Origin: Streptomyces sp. CMB-StM0423
Lineage (GTDB): Bacteria > Actinomycetota > Actinomycetes > Streptomycetales > Streptomycetaceae
NCBI RefSeq assembly: GCF_002847285.1
Contig: NZ_CP025407.1
Coordinates: forward strand, 806,001 to 870,000
DNA: 64,000 bases
Direction: 5' to 3'
The translations under genes and the position numbers were made by a program. A model generated the notes under the pieces. It worked only from the letters and a program-made list of their open reading frames with translations. It was not told the origin of the DNA and did no database searches. Below, in pieces: positions 17,717 to 26,122 of this stretch (positions are counted from its first letter, which is position 1; each line of letters opens with the position of its first letter).

Positions 17717-18577
17717 ATGGCGTACGGAAGGCGCGTGCGCCGCCGGGGCGTTCCGGCGGCGTTAGCCGTGGTGCTGCTCGCGGGCGCCGCGGCGTGCGAC
17801 AGCGGCAGTGAGCCGGAGGGGAAGCCGGCCGCGAGCAAGAGCGCGGCGGTGGACGGCGATACGGCGCCCACCCGGGCGCCGCGGCCCGAGGCCGATCCCG
17901 AGCAGGTCCCGCGCACCGCGGCCGAGGCCCGGCGGCTGGTCCAGGAAGTCCTCGCCGAGCCGGAGCACTTCGGTCCCGAGACGGAGCGGGCGGCGCCGTA
18001 CGAGAGAGACCCGGCGCGCTGGACCGTGCTCGCCGAGGACTGCGCGTGGCGCACGGAGGGGCTGCCGGACGACGTACTGGCCACGCGCACCCGCTACTTC
18101 GAGATACCCGCCGCGGGCGGCAAGGGGGCCATGGAGGTCTCCGCCACCGTCACCGTGCACCGTACGACCCTCGACGCGGCGTGGGAGCAGGCGCGGATGC
18201 TGGAGGAGGCCGTCGGCTGCCCGGAGCAGACGCTGCGGGCGGGTGAGCGGCTGACGGGCCTGGCGTCGCTGGCGCTGGCGTACGGCGAGGGCGCCAACGA
18301 GACGAGCGACGACTCTCTGTCGGAGCGCGGCGAGTGCGTCAGCGACAGCCGGGGCGGGCCCTACCCGTACACGTGGGACCAGTCGACGTTCGGCCCGGTG
18401 GTGGTCGGCGTGTCCGTCTGCGCCGGGGAGAAGACCGCCGCCGGGGACGTGGCCGGCATGAGCGTCGAGCCGCTGGTGATGATGATGCAGCGGGCCCAGG
18501 AGTCGATCGCCCGCGACGAACCGGGTGACACCGGAGACGCGGGAGACGGCACCCCGCGGACGAAGGAGGGCGACTGA
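17717..18577 (+). CDS. Lipoprotein of unknown function, first gene of kinase operon
   Basis: 286 residues with a basic N-terminus, a hydrophobic segment and the lipobox LLAGAAAC, so it is a membrane-anchored extracytoplasmic lipoprotein. The mature protein has four Cys residues (EDCAW, AVGCPEQ, GECVSD, SVCAGE), a spacing that suggests two disulphides. Its TGA overlaps the ATG of the receptor kinase gene (TGATG), so the two are coupled and the lipoprotein may present a ligand to the kinase sensor domains or stabilise them (inference). A rare TTA leucine codon at 17762-17764 lies in the signal peptide. Family not recognised. Confidence 0.85.
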   Translation: MAYGRRVRRRGVPAALAVVLLAGAAACDSGSEPEGKPAASKSAAVDGDTAPTRAPRPEADPEQVPRTAAEARRLVQEVLAEPEHFGPETERAAPYERDPARWTVLAEDCAWRTEGLPDDVLATRTRYFEIPAAGGKGAMEVSATVTVHRTTLDAAWEQARMLEEAVGCPEQTLRAGERLTGLASLALAYGEGANETSDDSLSERGECVSDSRGGPYPYTWDQSTFGPVVVGVSVCAGEKTAAGDVAGMSVEPLVMMMQRAQESIARDEPGDTGDAGDGTPRTKEGD

Positions 18578-20772
18578 TGGAGCAGTTGCTCCCCTCGGAC
18601 CCCGCGCACCTCGGCGGGAACCGGCTGCTGGGCCGGCTCGGCGCCGGCGGCATGGGCGTGGTCTACCTCGCCCGTACCCGGGCCGGCGCCCCGGCCGCGG
18701 TCAAGGTCATCCAGCCCGAGTACGCGGAACAGCCCGAGTTCCGGGCCCGGTTCCGCCGCGAGGCGGCGTCCGCCCGCTGGGTCGCCAGCCCGTGGGTGGT
18801 GCCCGTGCTCGACGCGGACACCGAGGCCGACGCGCCGTGGCTGGCCACGGCGTTCGTACCGGGCCCCGCGCTGGCCGAGGCGGTCGCCGCGTGCGGCCCG
18901 CTGCCCGACCACGGCGTACGGGTGCTGGGCAAGGTGCTCGCGCGCGCGGTCGCCGCGGTGCACGACGCCGGCCTGGTCCACCGCGACCTCAAGCCCGGCA
19001 ACGTGCTGCTGGCGCTCGACGGCCCGCGGCTCATCGACTTCGGCATCGCCCGGCCCACGGCGGCCGAGGAGACGGAGCTGACGTCGGACAGCATGGTCGT
19101 CGGCACGCCGGGGTTCCTCTCCCCCGAGCAGGCGCGGGCGCAGCGGGTCGGCCCGGCGAGCGACGTGTTCTCGCTGGGGTGCGTGCTGGCGTACGCGGCC
19201 ACCGGCAGGCCGCCGTTCGGTTCCGGCGCCGCGGACGCGCTGCTGTACCGCACGGTGCACGACGAGCCGGATCTCGACGGCCTCGCGGACGAGGGGCTGC
19301 TGGCGCTGCTCCTGCGGTGCCTGGCCAAGGAGCCCGAAAGGCGGCCGACCGCCGCCGGGCTGGACGCCGGGCTGGACGCGGACGCGCCGGAGGGCGACAT
19401 CGGCTGGCTGCCGGACGCGGTGGTGCGGATGGTCGCCGAGCGGTCGGCGGAGATGCTGCGGCTGCCCGGCGTGGAGCCCACCGAGGTCACCGGGACGCCC
19501 CGCGGGGACGCGGCGGACGTGGACACCACCGTGGCCCCGGCGGCCCCCGCCCGCCCCGGCCGCCGCCGGGTTCTCGCGCTGGCCGGCGGCGGCGCCGCGC
19601 TCCTCGCCGCGGGCGGCGGAGCCGCGCTGTGGGCGGCGCTGCGCGACGACGGCGAGCCGCCCGCGGAGTCGAGCGGCCCACGCCGCACCCTCGGGCTGCA
19701 CGCGGACCTGACGGGACCTCAGAAAGAAGCCGGCACGGCCCAGGAGCGGGCCGCGCGGCTGGCGGTGGAGCAGTTCAACGCCCGCAAGGACGCGCCGTTC
19801 ACGCTGGAGCTGACCGTCGCCGACGACCGCGGCGACCCGGCCCGCGCGCTGGCCGTCGCCCGGCGGCTCGTCGGCGACCGCGACGTCCTCGCCGTCCTCG
19901 GCCCCACCGGCTACACCTCCGCCCAGGCGTCCCTGGACGCCTACGACGGCGCGGGTATGCCGCTGCTGACGGTCTCGGAGGGGTCGTACAGCGCCGCACA
20001 GGCGGCGCTGGCCAACGCGGAGCCGAAGGCATACTTCCACGCCACCGCTCTCAGCCTGCGGCCCGCCTTCACCACCGTGTACGTGCTCCTGGGCCAGGGC
20101 GCAGCCAACATCGGCCTGCTGTCCGACCGGGCGGGCGGGATCCGCGCCTTCGAGCACAGCACCATCGCGCACAAGGCGGCGGCGGGCGCGGAGCTGGGCC
20201 TGTATCTGCGCGTCGTACCCGCCGCCGCGGATGCCGGCGCGCTGGGCCCCGTCGTGGCGGACATCGTCGGACACGGCGTCGACAGCTTCTTCTACGCCGG
20301 CACGCCGGAGCGTGCCGGGGCGGTCGCGCGCGAGCTGGCGAAGCGGGGCTTCGACGGGCCGCGGTTCCTCGACGAGCCCGCGGCCGGCGGCGCGTTCACG
20401 GCCGCGGCCGCCGACGCGGCGGAGGGCTGGCAGACGCTGACGCCGTACGCCGGCGCGGACGCCGATCCGGTACGGGACTTCGCCGCCGCGTACCGCAAGC
20501 GGTTCGACGCCGCGCCCGGCCCGTGGGCGGCCGAAGCGTACGACGTCACGCGGCTGCTCGCCGACCGGCTGACGGCGCTCGCGCGCAAGAGCAGGCGCAG
20601 GCCCACCCGCGAGGCCCTGGCCGCGTCGCTGACCACGGCCCGGTTCGAAGGGCTGACGGCCACGTACAAGTTCGACGAGAGCGGGGAGATCGAGCAGGGG
20701 AAGATCCACCACTACCGCGTCGAGGACGGCCGGTTCGGCTACGTCGGCCCGGTGGCACTCCCCGGCTCCTGA
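18577..20772 (+). CDS. Receptor Ser/Thr kinase fused to a LivJ-type binding domain
   Basis: 731 residues. The cytosolic Hanks-type kinase (residues ~10-270) has the Gly loop LGAGGMGVVYLA, the catalytic HRDLKPGN near residue 135, DFG near 154 and GTPGFLSPEQA in the activation segment. A Pro/Thr linker leads to one membrane helix (RRRVLALAGGGAALLAAGGG, ~residues 328-348). The extracytoplasmic part (~365-725) is a type I periplasmic-binding fold of the branched-chain amino acid receptor class (LHADLTGPQKEAGTAQERAA, VTVADDRGDPARAL-like region, AVLGPTGYTSAQ). It should sense an external small molecule and phosphorylate cytosolic proteins. It is coupled to the upstream lipoprotein by TGATG. Confidence 0.9.
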   Translation: MEQLLPSDPAHLGGNRLLGRLGAGGMGVVYLARTRAGAPAAVKVIQPEYAEQPEFRARFRREAASARWVASPWVVPVLDADTEADAPWLATAFVPGPALAEAVAACGPLPDHGVRVLGKVLARAVAAVHDAGLVHRDLKPGNVLLALDGPRLIDFGIARPTAAEETELTSDSMVVGTPGFLSPEQARAQRVGPASDVFSLGCVLAYAATGRPPFGSGAADALLYRTVHDEPDLDGLADEGLLALLLRCLAKEPERRPTAAGLDAGLDADAPEGDIGWLPDAVVRMVAERSAEMLRLPGVEPTEVTGTPRGDAADVDTTVAPAAPARPGRRRVLALAGGGAALLAAGGGAALWAALRDDGEPPAESSGPRRTLGLHADLTGPQKEAGTAQERAARLAVEQFNARKDAPFTLELTVADDRGDPARALAVARRLVGDRDVLAVLGPTGYTSAQASLDAYDGAGMPLLTVSEGSYSAAQAALANAEPKAYFHATALSLRPAFTTVYVLLGQGAANIGLLSDRAGGIRAFEHSTIAHKAAAGAELGLYLRVVPAAADAGALGPVVADIVGHGVDSFFYAGTPERAGAVARELAKRGFDGPRFLDEPAAGGAFTAAAADAAEGWQTLTPYAGADADPVRDFAAAYRKRFDAAPGPWAAEAYDVTRLLADRLTALARKSRRRPTREALAASLTTARFEGLTATYKFDESGEIEQGKIHHYRVEDGRFGYVGPVALPGS

Positions 20773-20784
20773 CGGGGGCGGACG

Positions 20785-22503
20785 ATGCGGGCTCTGCGCG
20801 CGGACGACCCGGACGAGCTGGGCGGGCACAGGCTGCTCGCCCGGCTCGGCGCGGGCGGCATGGGCGTGGTCTACCTGGCGCGCGCCGGCAACGGCACGCT
20901 GGTGGCGCTGAAGGTCATCCGGCCCGAGCAGGCGGCGAACCCGGCGTTTCGCGCCCGGTTCCGGCGCGAGGTGCGCCTCGCGACGGGGCTGACGGGCCGC
21001 TGGGTGGTCCCGGTGACCGCGGCCGACGCCGAGGCCCGGGCGCCGTGGCTGGCCACGGCGTTCGTACCGGGGCCCGCGCTGGTGGAGGCGGTCGACGGGT
21101 ACGGGCCGCTGCCGCCGTACGCCGTCTCGGCGCTCGGCGCGCGGCTGGCGGAGGTGCTGGCGGAGGTGCACGCGGCGGGGCTCGTACACCGGGACGTCAA
21201 GCCGGGCAACGTGCTGCTCGCGCTCGACGGGCCGCGGCTGATCGACTTCGGCATCGCGCACGACGCCGGGGCCACGGCGCTGACCGCACCGGACGCGGTG
21301 ATCGGCACGCCCGGGTACCTGGCGCCGGAGCAGATCAGGGCGGGCGGCCGGGCGGGGCCGCCGAGCGACGTGTTCGCGCTGGGCTGCGTGCTGGCGTACG
21401 CGGCCACGGCCCGCCGCCCGTACGGCACGGGCAACGCGGCGGCGGTCCTGTACCGCACGGTGCACGAGGCGCCGGACCTGACGGGGCTTGAGGTGCTGCC
21501 GCGGGGGCTGCGGACGGCGGTCACGGCGTGCCTGGCGAAGGCTCCGGACGACAGGCCCACGGCAGCGGAGCTGCGGACGGCGCTGGCCGCGGATCCGGCC
21601 GCGGGGGAGCCGACCGCCGCGGGCCCGGAGCCGGCGCCGGGGCCCGTCGACCCGCGGGTCCCGGCGCCCCCGCCGCCGGACGCGGCCACCCGCGTCCTGC
21701 GGGATCAGGATGCCGGAGAGGCCGGAGAGGCCGGACCGGCGTCGGAGACGCTGCCGTACGAAGCGACGGAGGCCGCCGGGCACGGCGTGGCGGGCCGGTG
21801 GGCGGGGGCGGACGAACTCGCCGGTGGGCACCGCGCGGTGGACGACGGGGACAGCGCCGGGGACGGAGAGTCAGACGGGGACGAAGGCGCGGACGACTCG
21901 TCGGCGGCGGATCGCCCCGGCGAAGCCGGGGATCCGCCGGGGCGCAAGGACGGCCCCGCGGACGGCGCGGGTGACGCACGGGCCCCCGGCGTACGCACCG
22001 CGGCGGACCGGCCCGACGACTCCGGGCCGCCCGCGGCGGGGCCGCCCGCGGCGGGGCCGCCCGCGGCGGGCGCCGGTGCCGCGGACGGCCCCGGCGGTCC
22101 CCGGCTCCCCCGCGCACGGGCCGCGGACCGGCCCCGCGACCGGGCGCCGTTCATCCCGACCGCCCCGCCCCCGCGCCCGTTGCCGGCCTGCCCGCCGACC
22201 CGCGTGACTGGCTGCCCTCGCCCGTGCTGCGACTGGTCGCCGAGCGGTCCGCCCGGGCGCTCGACCCGCCGCCGCGGCAGAGCGCGCTCGCCGACGCCGC
22301 CCCGCGCGGAGCTGTGGACACCACCGCCGCGGGCCGCCGCGGGCCCTCCCGGCGGCGGTTCCTCGTCGTCGGCGGGGCCGCGGCCGTGCTCGCCGCCGCG
22401 GCGGGCGGGGCGGCCGCGCTCTTCCGCGACGGCGACGGCAGCGGCGACGGCGGCGCTTCACCGCGCCTGCCCACCCACGCCATCGCCCTGCACGCCGCCC
22501 TGA
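20785..22503 (+). CDS. Second receptor Ser/Thr kinase, kinase half (frameshifted gene)
   Basis: A paralogue of the upstream kinase, 12 bp after it. Kinase motifs are intact: LGAGGMGVVYLA, HRDVKPGN, DFGIAHDAG, GTPGYLAPEQI. From about residue 270 a long Gly/Ala/Asp/Pro linker follows, including three (GPPAA) units encoded by a 15-bp tandem repeat. In this frame the protein then reads Arg/Pro/Ser-rich nonsense from ~22160 to the stop at 22503. The membrane helix and binding domain continue in another frame (22224-23558), so one base is missing somewhere in ~22070-22200, most likely in the C-runs near 22162-22172. It is either a real frameshift or a sequencing error. Confidence 0.8.
   Translation: MRALRADDPDELGGHRLLARLGAGGMGVVYLARAGNGTLVALKVIRPEQAANPAFRARFRREVRLATGLTGRWVVPVTAADAEARAPWLATAFVPGPALVEAVDGYGPLPPYAVSALGARLAEVLAEVHAAGLVHRDVKPGNVLLALDGPRLIDFGIAHDAGATALTAPDAVIGTPGYLAPEQIRAGGRAGPPSDVFALGCVLAYAATARRPYGTGNAAAVLYRTVHEAPDLTGLEVLPRGLRTAVTACLAKAPDDRPTAAELRTALAADPAAGEPTAAGPEPAPGPVDPRVPAPPPPDAATRVLRDQDAGEAGEAGPASETLPYEATEAAGHGVAGRWAGADELAGGHRAVDDGDSAGDGESDGDEGADDSSAADRPGEAGDPPGRKDGPADGAGDARAPGVRTAADRPDDSGPPAAGPPAAGPPAAGAGAADGPGGPRLPRARAADRPRDRAPFIPTAPPPRPLPACPPTRVTGCPRPCCDWSPSGPPGRSTRRRGRARSPTPPRAELWTPPPRAAAGPPGGGSSSSAGPRPCSPPRRAGRPRSSATATAAATAALHRACPPTPSPCTPP
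22024..22068 (+). repeat. Three tandem 15-bp repeats in the kinase linker
   Basis: GGGCCGCCCGCGGCG occurs three times without gaps and encodes Gly-Pro-Pro-Ala-Ala units. Such GC-rich tandem repeats are prone to slippage, and this one lies about 100 bp before the inferred frameshift. Confidence 0.9.
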
Positions 22504-23558
22504 CGGGCGGTCAGGGCGCCACCGGCGTCGCCCACGAGCGCGGCGCCCGGCTCGCCGTGGCGCAGCACAACGCCCGCGACGACGCCCGCTTCCGGCTCTC
22601 CCTCGTCCCGTACGACGACCGCGGCGACCCCGGCCGGGCGGCGGACGTGGCCCGCAAGGTGCTCGGCGAGCGGTCCGTGCGCGCGGTGCTCGGCCCGACC
22701 ACCGTCGGCACCCTGCGCGCCGCGGTCCCGCTGTACGGGGAGGAGTCGCTGGCCGCCGTGAACGTGTCGGTCGACACCGACGCGGCCGAGGTGGGCAGGA
22801 CCGACGCCCCGACGCTCGTCGGTACCCGGCTGTCGGGCGCGTACCACACGCATCCGGTCCTGGACTATCTGACGCGGGTGCGCGGCGTGGTCCGTACCGC
22901 GGTCGTGCAGGACGCCGCCGCGGGCGGCGCCGTGCAGGGGGTCATCGACACCCTGCGCGAGTCGCCGCCCGGGGAGGGCGAGGTGAGCTTCCATCCGGTG
23001 GCGGCGGCGGACGGGTTCGGCGCAGCCGTCGCCGCGGCGCTCGCGCGGCGGCCGGGGGCCGTCGTCTTCGCCGGCGCCTCCCCCGGGCGGGCGGCGTCGT
23101 GCGCCCGCGCGCTCGCCGCGGCCGGCTTCGACGGGCCGCGGACGTCGTTCGAGCCGGTCATGCGGCCGGCGTTCCTGCGGGAGGCGGGGGCGGCGGCGGA
23201 GGGCTGGGTGTTCGGCGCGCCGTACACGGCGGCGGAGCAGGCGGCGTCGAAGGCGGCCCGCGCCTTCACGGCCGCGTACCGCGAGCGCTACGACGCCCCG
23301 CCGCCGCGCTGGGCGGCCGAGGCGTACGACGCCGTGGGCCTGATCGCCGCCGCGCTCGACGCGCTGGGCGGCGGCGAGGAGATCGTGCCGGGCCAGGTCG
23401 CGGAGCGGATCGTGGAGGTGGGCTACGCGGGCGTGGCCAAGCCGCTGCGCTTCACCGCGGACCTGGTGCACATGCTGGAGCCGAGCAAGACGGCGTTCCT
23501 GTACGAGGCCCGGGACGGAGCGTTCCGTTTCCTCGGCCGGCACGATCAGGTCACCTGA
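22224..23558 (+). CDS. Second receptor kinase, membrane and LivJ-type sensor half
   Basis: The continuation of the preceding gene in another frame. The frame is open from at least 22140 (reading DRPAPAPVAGLPADPRDWLP), and that sequence matches GDIGWLPDAVVRMVAERS of the upstream paralogue, which shows that both halves were one protein. It contains a membrane helix (RRRFLVVGGAAAVLAAAAGG) and a type I periplasmic-binding domain (LHAALTGGQGATGVAHERGA, VPYDDRGDPGRAADVA, AVLGPTTVGTLRAAV). If expressed alone from GTG 22224 it would be an N-in single-pass sensor without kinase. More likely it is half of a frameshifted gene. Confidence 0.78.
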   Translation: MLRLVAERSARALDPPPRQSALADAAPRGAVDTTAAGRRGPSRRRFLVVGGAAAVLAAAAGGAAALFRDGDGSGDGGASPRLPTHAIALHAALTGGQGATGVAHERGARLAVAQHNARDDARFRLSLVPYDDRGDPGRAADVARKVLGERSVRAVLGPTTVGTLRAAVPLYGEESLAAVNVSVDTDAAEVGRTDAPTLVGTRLSGAYHTHPVLDYLTRVRGVVRTAVVQDAAAGGAVQGVIDTLRESPPGEGEVSFHPVAAADGFGAAVAAALARRPGAVVFAGASPGRAASCARALAAAGFDGPRTSFEPVMRPAFLREAGAAAEGWVFGAPYTAAEQAASKAARAFTAAYRERYDAPPPRWAAEAYDAVGLIAAALDALGGGEEIVPGQVAERIVEVGYAGVAKPLRFTADLVHMLEPSKTAFLYEARDGAFRFLGRHDQVT

Positions 23559-23568
23559 TCTGATCATT

Positions 23569-23579
23569 CGAAACTTTCG
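23569..23579. promoter_or_regulatory. Inverted repeat CGAAACTTTCG upstream of GH11 xylanase
   Basis: A perfect 11-bp inverted repeat (CGAAA-C-TTTCG) 249 bp before the xylanase start. A degenerate copy (CGAAACTGTTG) is at 23720-23730, closer to the gene. This element is known from Streptomyces xylanase promoters, where it serves negative regulation. The 269-bp gap 23559-23827 holds nothing else that I recognise. Confidence 0.7.
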
Positions 23580-23827
23580 CTCATGCGATCCATCATCCGG
23601 ATCTTCCCAACCTGCCCTCGGCGGGCTCGCGTTACCCTTCCGTCGCCTACAACCGCCTGAGCTGCGGCGACACTTACCCGCCTTGGCGACACCCCACTGC
23701 AATGTTTCGGAATCACCGTCGAAACTGTTGACACCCCCTCCCGGCGGTCCAACACTGGCGCACGACCCGTTCGGCGCCACCCTGGCCCGGCGGCGGGCCC
23801 TCCCGCCCGCTGCCACGAGGAGGAAGA

Positions 23828-24514
23828 ATGAACACGAACGGCACCCCCCACGGCGTGAGCCGCCGGCAGTTCGTCGGCCGCGCCGGCGCCGTGGCCCTCG
23901 GCGCGTCCGCGGCCACGCTCCTGCCCGCCGGAGTCGCGCACGCGCAGACCATCACGACCAACCAGACCGGCACCCACAACGGGTACTACTACTCGTTCTG
24001 GACCGACGCGCAGGGCACGGTCTCGATGACACTGGGCAACGGCGGCAACTACAGCACCTCGTGGCGCAACACCGGCAACTTCGTCTGCGGCAAGGGCTGG
24101 AGCAACGGCAGCCGCCGCAGCGTGAACTACTCCGGCAGCTTCAGCCCGTCCGGCAACGGCTACCTCTGCCTCTACGGCTGGACCTCGAACCCGCTCGTCG
24201 AGTACTACATCGTCGACAGCTACGGCACCTACCGGCCCACCGGCGAGAACAGGGGCTCGGTCAGCAGCGACGGCGTCACGTACGACATCTACCGGACGAT
24301 GCGCTACAACGCACCGTCCGTCGAGGGCACCAAGACCTTCCCGCAGTTCTGGAGCGTCAACAGGTCCAAGCGGGTCGGCGGCACGATCAACACCGGCACC
24401 CACTTCGACGCCTGGTCCCGGGCCGGGATGCAACTCGGCAACTTCAGCTACTACATGATCATGGCGACCGAGGGCTACCAGAGCAGCGGCAGCTCCCACA
24501 TCAACGTCGGCTGA
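23828..24514 (+). CDS. Secreted GH11 endo-1,4-beta-xylanase
   Basis: A 228-residue enzyme with a Tat signal ([14 protein letters not shown], cleavage near AHA-QTI) and a single GH11 jelly-roll domain, with no carbohydrate-binding module. The family motifs are present: nucleophile Glu125 in [13 protein letters not shown] and acid/base Glu215 in [12 protein letters not shown]. It hydrolyses internal beta-1,4 bonds of xylan outside the cell and resembles the short XlnB-type xylanases of streptomycetes without the second domain. ATG 23828 is preceded by AGGAGGAAG. It is convergent with the GH5 cellulase, sharing a bidirectional terminator. The upstream CGAAACTTTCG element suggests xylan-responsive repression. 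Confidence 0.96.
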   Translation: MNTNGTPHGVSRRQFVGRAGAVALGASAATLLPAGVAHAQTITTNQTGTHNGYYYSFWTDAQGTVSMTLGNGGNYSTSWRNTGNFVCGKGWSNGSRRSVNYSGSFSPSGNGYLCLYGWTSNPLVEYYIVDSYGTYRPTGENRGSVSSDGVTYDIYRTMRYNAPSVEGTKTFPQFWSVNRSKRVGGTINTGTHFDAWSRAGMQLGNFSYYMIMATEGYQSSGSSHINVG

Positions 24515-24548
24515 CGCAAGGGAAACGAACGAAGGCGGAAGGAAGGAG

Positions 24549-24583
24549 CCGCGGGACCGGCCCGCACCGAGCCGGTCCCGCGG
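24549..24583. terminator. Bidirectional terminator between GH11 and GH5 genes
   Basis: A 13-bp perfect stem (CCGCGGGACCGGC / GCCGGTCCCGCGG) with a 9-base loop, in the 87-bp gap between two convergent genes. Confidence 0.85.
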
Positions 24584-24601
24584 TGTTTCGGGCCCCCGCC
24601 C

Positions 24602-25693
24602 TCACTCCTTGATACGCGCCCGGATCCAGACCCCGGCCTCCTTGAGCACGCCGGTGCCCGTCCACTGGTTCCCGTCGCAGGTGCCCTCCTTGAACACCGC
24701 GCCCGAGCGCCAGTCGTCGGAGAAGTTCCAGTTGGTCCAGGAGATGCCCTTCTGCTTCATGAGGTCCAGGTACCGCTGCGACATCGCGAAGTCGTTCGCG
24801 CCCTCGCCCGCGTAGTCCTGGGTGCCGAACTCGGTGACGAACACCGGGAGCGCGTCGGCGGCGCGGGAGAGCGTCTGCAGGTACTCGTCCCCGTGCGAGG
24901 CGGCGTAGAAGTGGAAGGTGTACATGATGTTGCCGGCGTCGACCGGGTTGTCGATCACCTCGCGCTCGTCCGCCCCGTCCGAGACGCCGAAGGAGGACCA
25001 GGCGCGGGTGCCGACGAGGACGACGCCGTCCGGGTCGTGCTGCCGGACGACGGGGATGATCTCCTCGGCGTACCTCTTGACCGAGCCCCAGCCGACGCCG
25101 TTGGGCTCGTTGGCGATCTCGTAGAAGACGTTGGGCTGGTCCTTGTACCTGCTCGCCATGTCGGTGAAGAAGCGCTTGGCGAGGGCGGTGTTGGCGTTGG
25201 GGTCGCCGGGGCTGAGCATGTGCCAGTCGATGACCGCGTACATGCCGCGGTCTATCGCCTGGTCGACGACGCGCTGGGCGAGGGCGGTGAAGCGCTCGGG
25301 GTCGGTCTCGTAGCCGTCTTCCTGGACGTACGTGGACACGCGCAGCACGTCCGCGTCCCAGTCCTGCGCCAGCGCGTCGAGGGAGCCGCCGGTGAGGCAC
25401 TGCTCGTACCACTGGGTGCCGTGCGAGCTCATACCGTTCAACTGGACGGCCTGGCCCTGCTCGTTGCAGAGCGTGGTGTCGCAGACCGCCAGCCGCCCGT
25501 TCTCGGCGACGGGCGAGCCCGCCGGGGCCGCGGCGCGGGCGGCTGCCTGGGCCGCGGTCGCGCCGCGGGAGTCGCGGCCGGTCGCGGCGGAGTCCTCGTC
25601 GGCTCCTGCGCTGAGCTGCGGGGTGAGGGCGAACAGCAGCGCGGCGGTCGCGACGCTGGCGGAACCGAGCAGGAGGGGCTTGGTCCTTCGCAT
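24602..25693 (-). CDS. Secreted GH5 endoglucanase
   Basis: A 363-residue enzyme with a Sec signal peptide (LLLGSASVATAALLFAL...) and a ~40-residue Ala-rich spacer before one GH5 TIM-barrel domain. Catalytic residues: acid/base Glu196 in FYEIANEPNG and nucleophile Glu288 in VFVTEFGT. His/Trp substrate residues are seen in YAVIDWHMLSPGD and GISWTNWNFSD. It should cleave cellulose or mixed beta-glucans outside the cell. No binding module is attached. ATG 25693 has GGAG upstream. An AGGAAA-C-TTTCCT inverted repeat lies 95 bp upstream, related to the element in front of the xylanase. Confidence 0.94.
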   Translation of the reverse strand: MRRTKPLLLGSASVATAALLFALTPQLSAGADEDSAATGRDSRGATAAQAAARAAAPAGSPVAENGRLAVCDTTLCNEQGQAVQLNGMSSHGTQWYEQCLTGGSLDALAQDWDADVLRVSTYVQEDGYETDPERFTALAQRVVDQAIDRGMYAVIDWHMLSPGDPNANTALAKRFFTDMASRYKDQPNVFYEIANEPNGVGWGSVKRYAEEIIPVVRQHDPDGVVLVGTRAWSSFGVSDGADEREVIDNPVDAGNIMYTFHFYAASHGDEYLQTLSRAADALPVFVTEFGTQDYAGEGANDFAMSQRYLDLMKQKGISWTNWNFSDDWRSGAVFKEGTCDGNQWTGTGVLKEAGVWIRARIKE

Positions 25694-25787
25694 GGGGGGT
25701 CTCCAGTTTTGGGGGGTCGTCCCATCCGGAGCGCAGATGGGCGTGGCCGGAAAACTAAGGTCCTTTCCCGATGCCGTCAAGACTGGA

Positions 25788-25800
25788 AGGAAACTTTCCT
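25788..25800. promoter_or_regulatory. Inverted repeat AGGAAACTTTCCT upstream of GH5 cellulase
   Basis: A perfect 13-bp inverted repeat with the same GAAACTTTC core as the xylanase element. A wider GGAAA...TTTCC pair (25749-25768) lies between it and the gene. Probably an operator of the same or a related regulator. Confidence 0.55.
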
Positions 25801-25831
25801 AACCACGTCCGGAGCGCGGGCAGTTCGCCGG

Positions 25832-25930
25832 CTACAGCACGAGATAGAACACCAGCGCCAGCGGCGCGACGACCGTGATGGTCAGCGCGATGATCCAGGC
25901 CGTGACGCCGAAAGTGCGGTCGTTGTCCAT
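25832..25930 (-). CDS. Small single-span membrane protein (32 aa)
   Basis: A 33-codon gene whose product is a short polar N-terminus (MDNDRTFG) followed by one membrane helix (VTAWIIALTITVVAPLALVF). It is supported by a strong ribosome-binding site (AGGGAGG, 6 bases before the ATG), not merely by an open frame. It is monocistronic between the cellulase promoter region and a divergent peptidoglycan-binding-domain gene. Function unknown; small hydrophobic proteins of this type often tune membrane complexes. Confidence 0.7.
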   Translation of the reverse strand: MDNDRTFGVTAWIIALTITVVAPLALVFYLVL

Positions 25931-26122
25931 GCGGGCCTCCCTGGTGCAGCCGAAAGCTCGGCCGAGAGGGGGGCGACGCCAGTATGCGACGGATTGCGCG
26001 GGTGGTGGGGCGTTTTGCCCGAGCACATGTACGGCAAACAGGCCACGGACGGGGGGCGAATCGGCCGCGCGAACCGCCGCCTGCTTGCATAATCGTCGGC
26101 ATCGAACTGGAGGGGAACGCCA

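Noticed and set aside
18361..21831. A 1156-residue minus-strand frame opposite the kinase genes
   Set aside because: Arg/Pro/Gly-rich antisense shadow; kinase motifs are on the plus strand.
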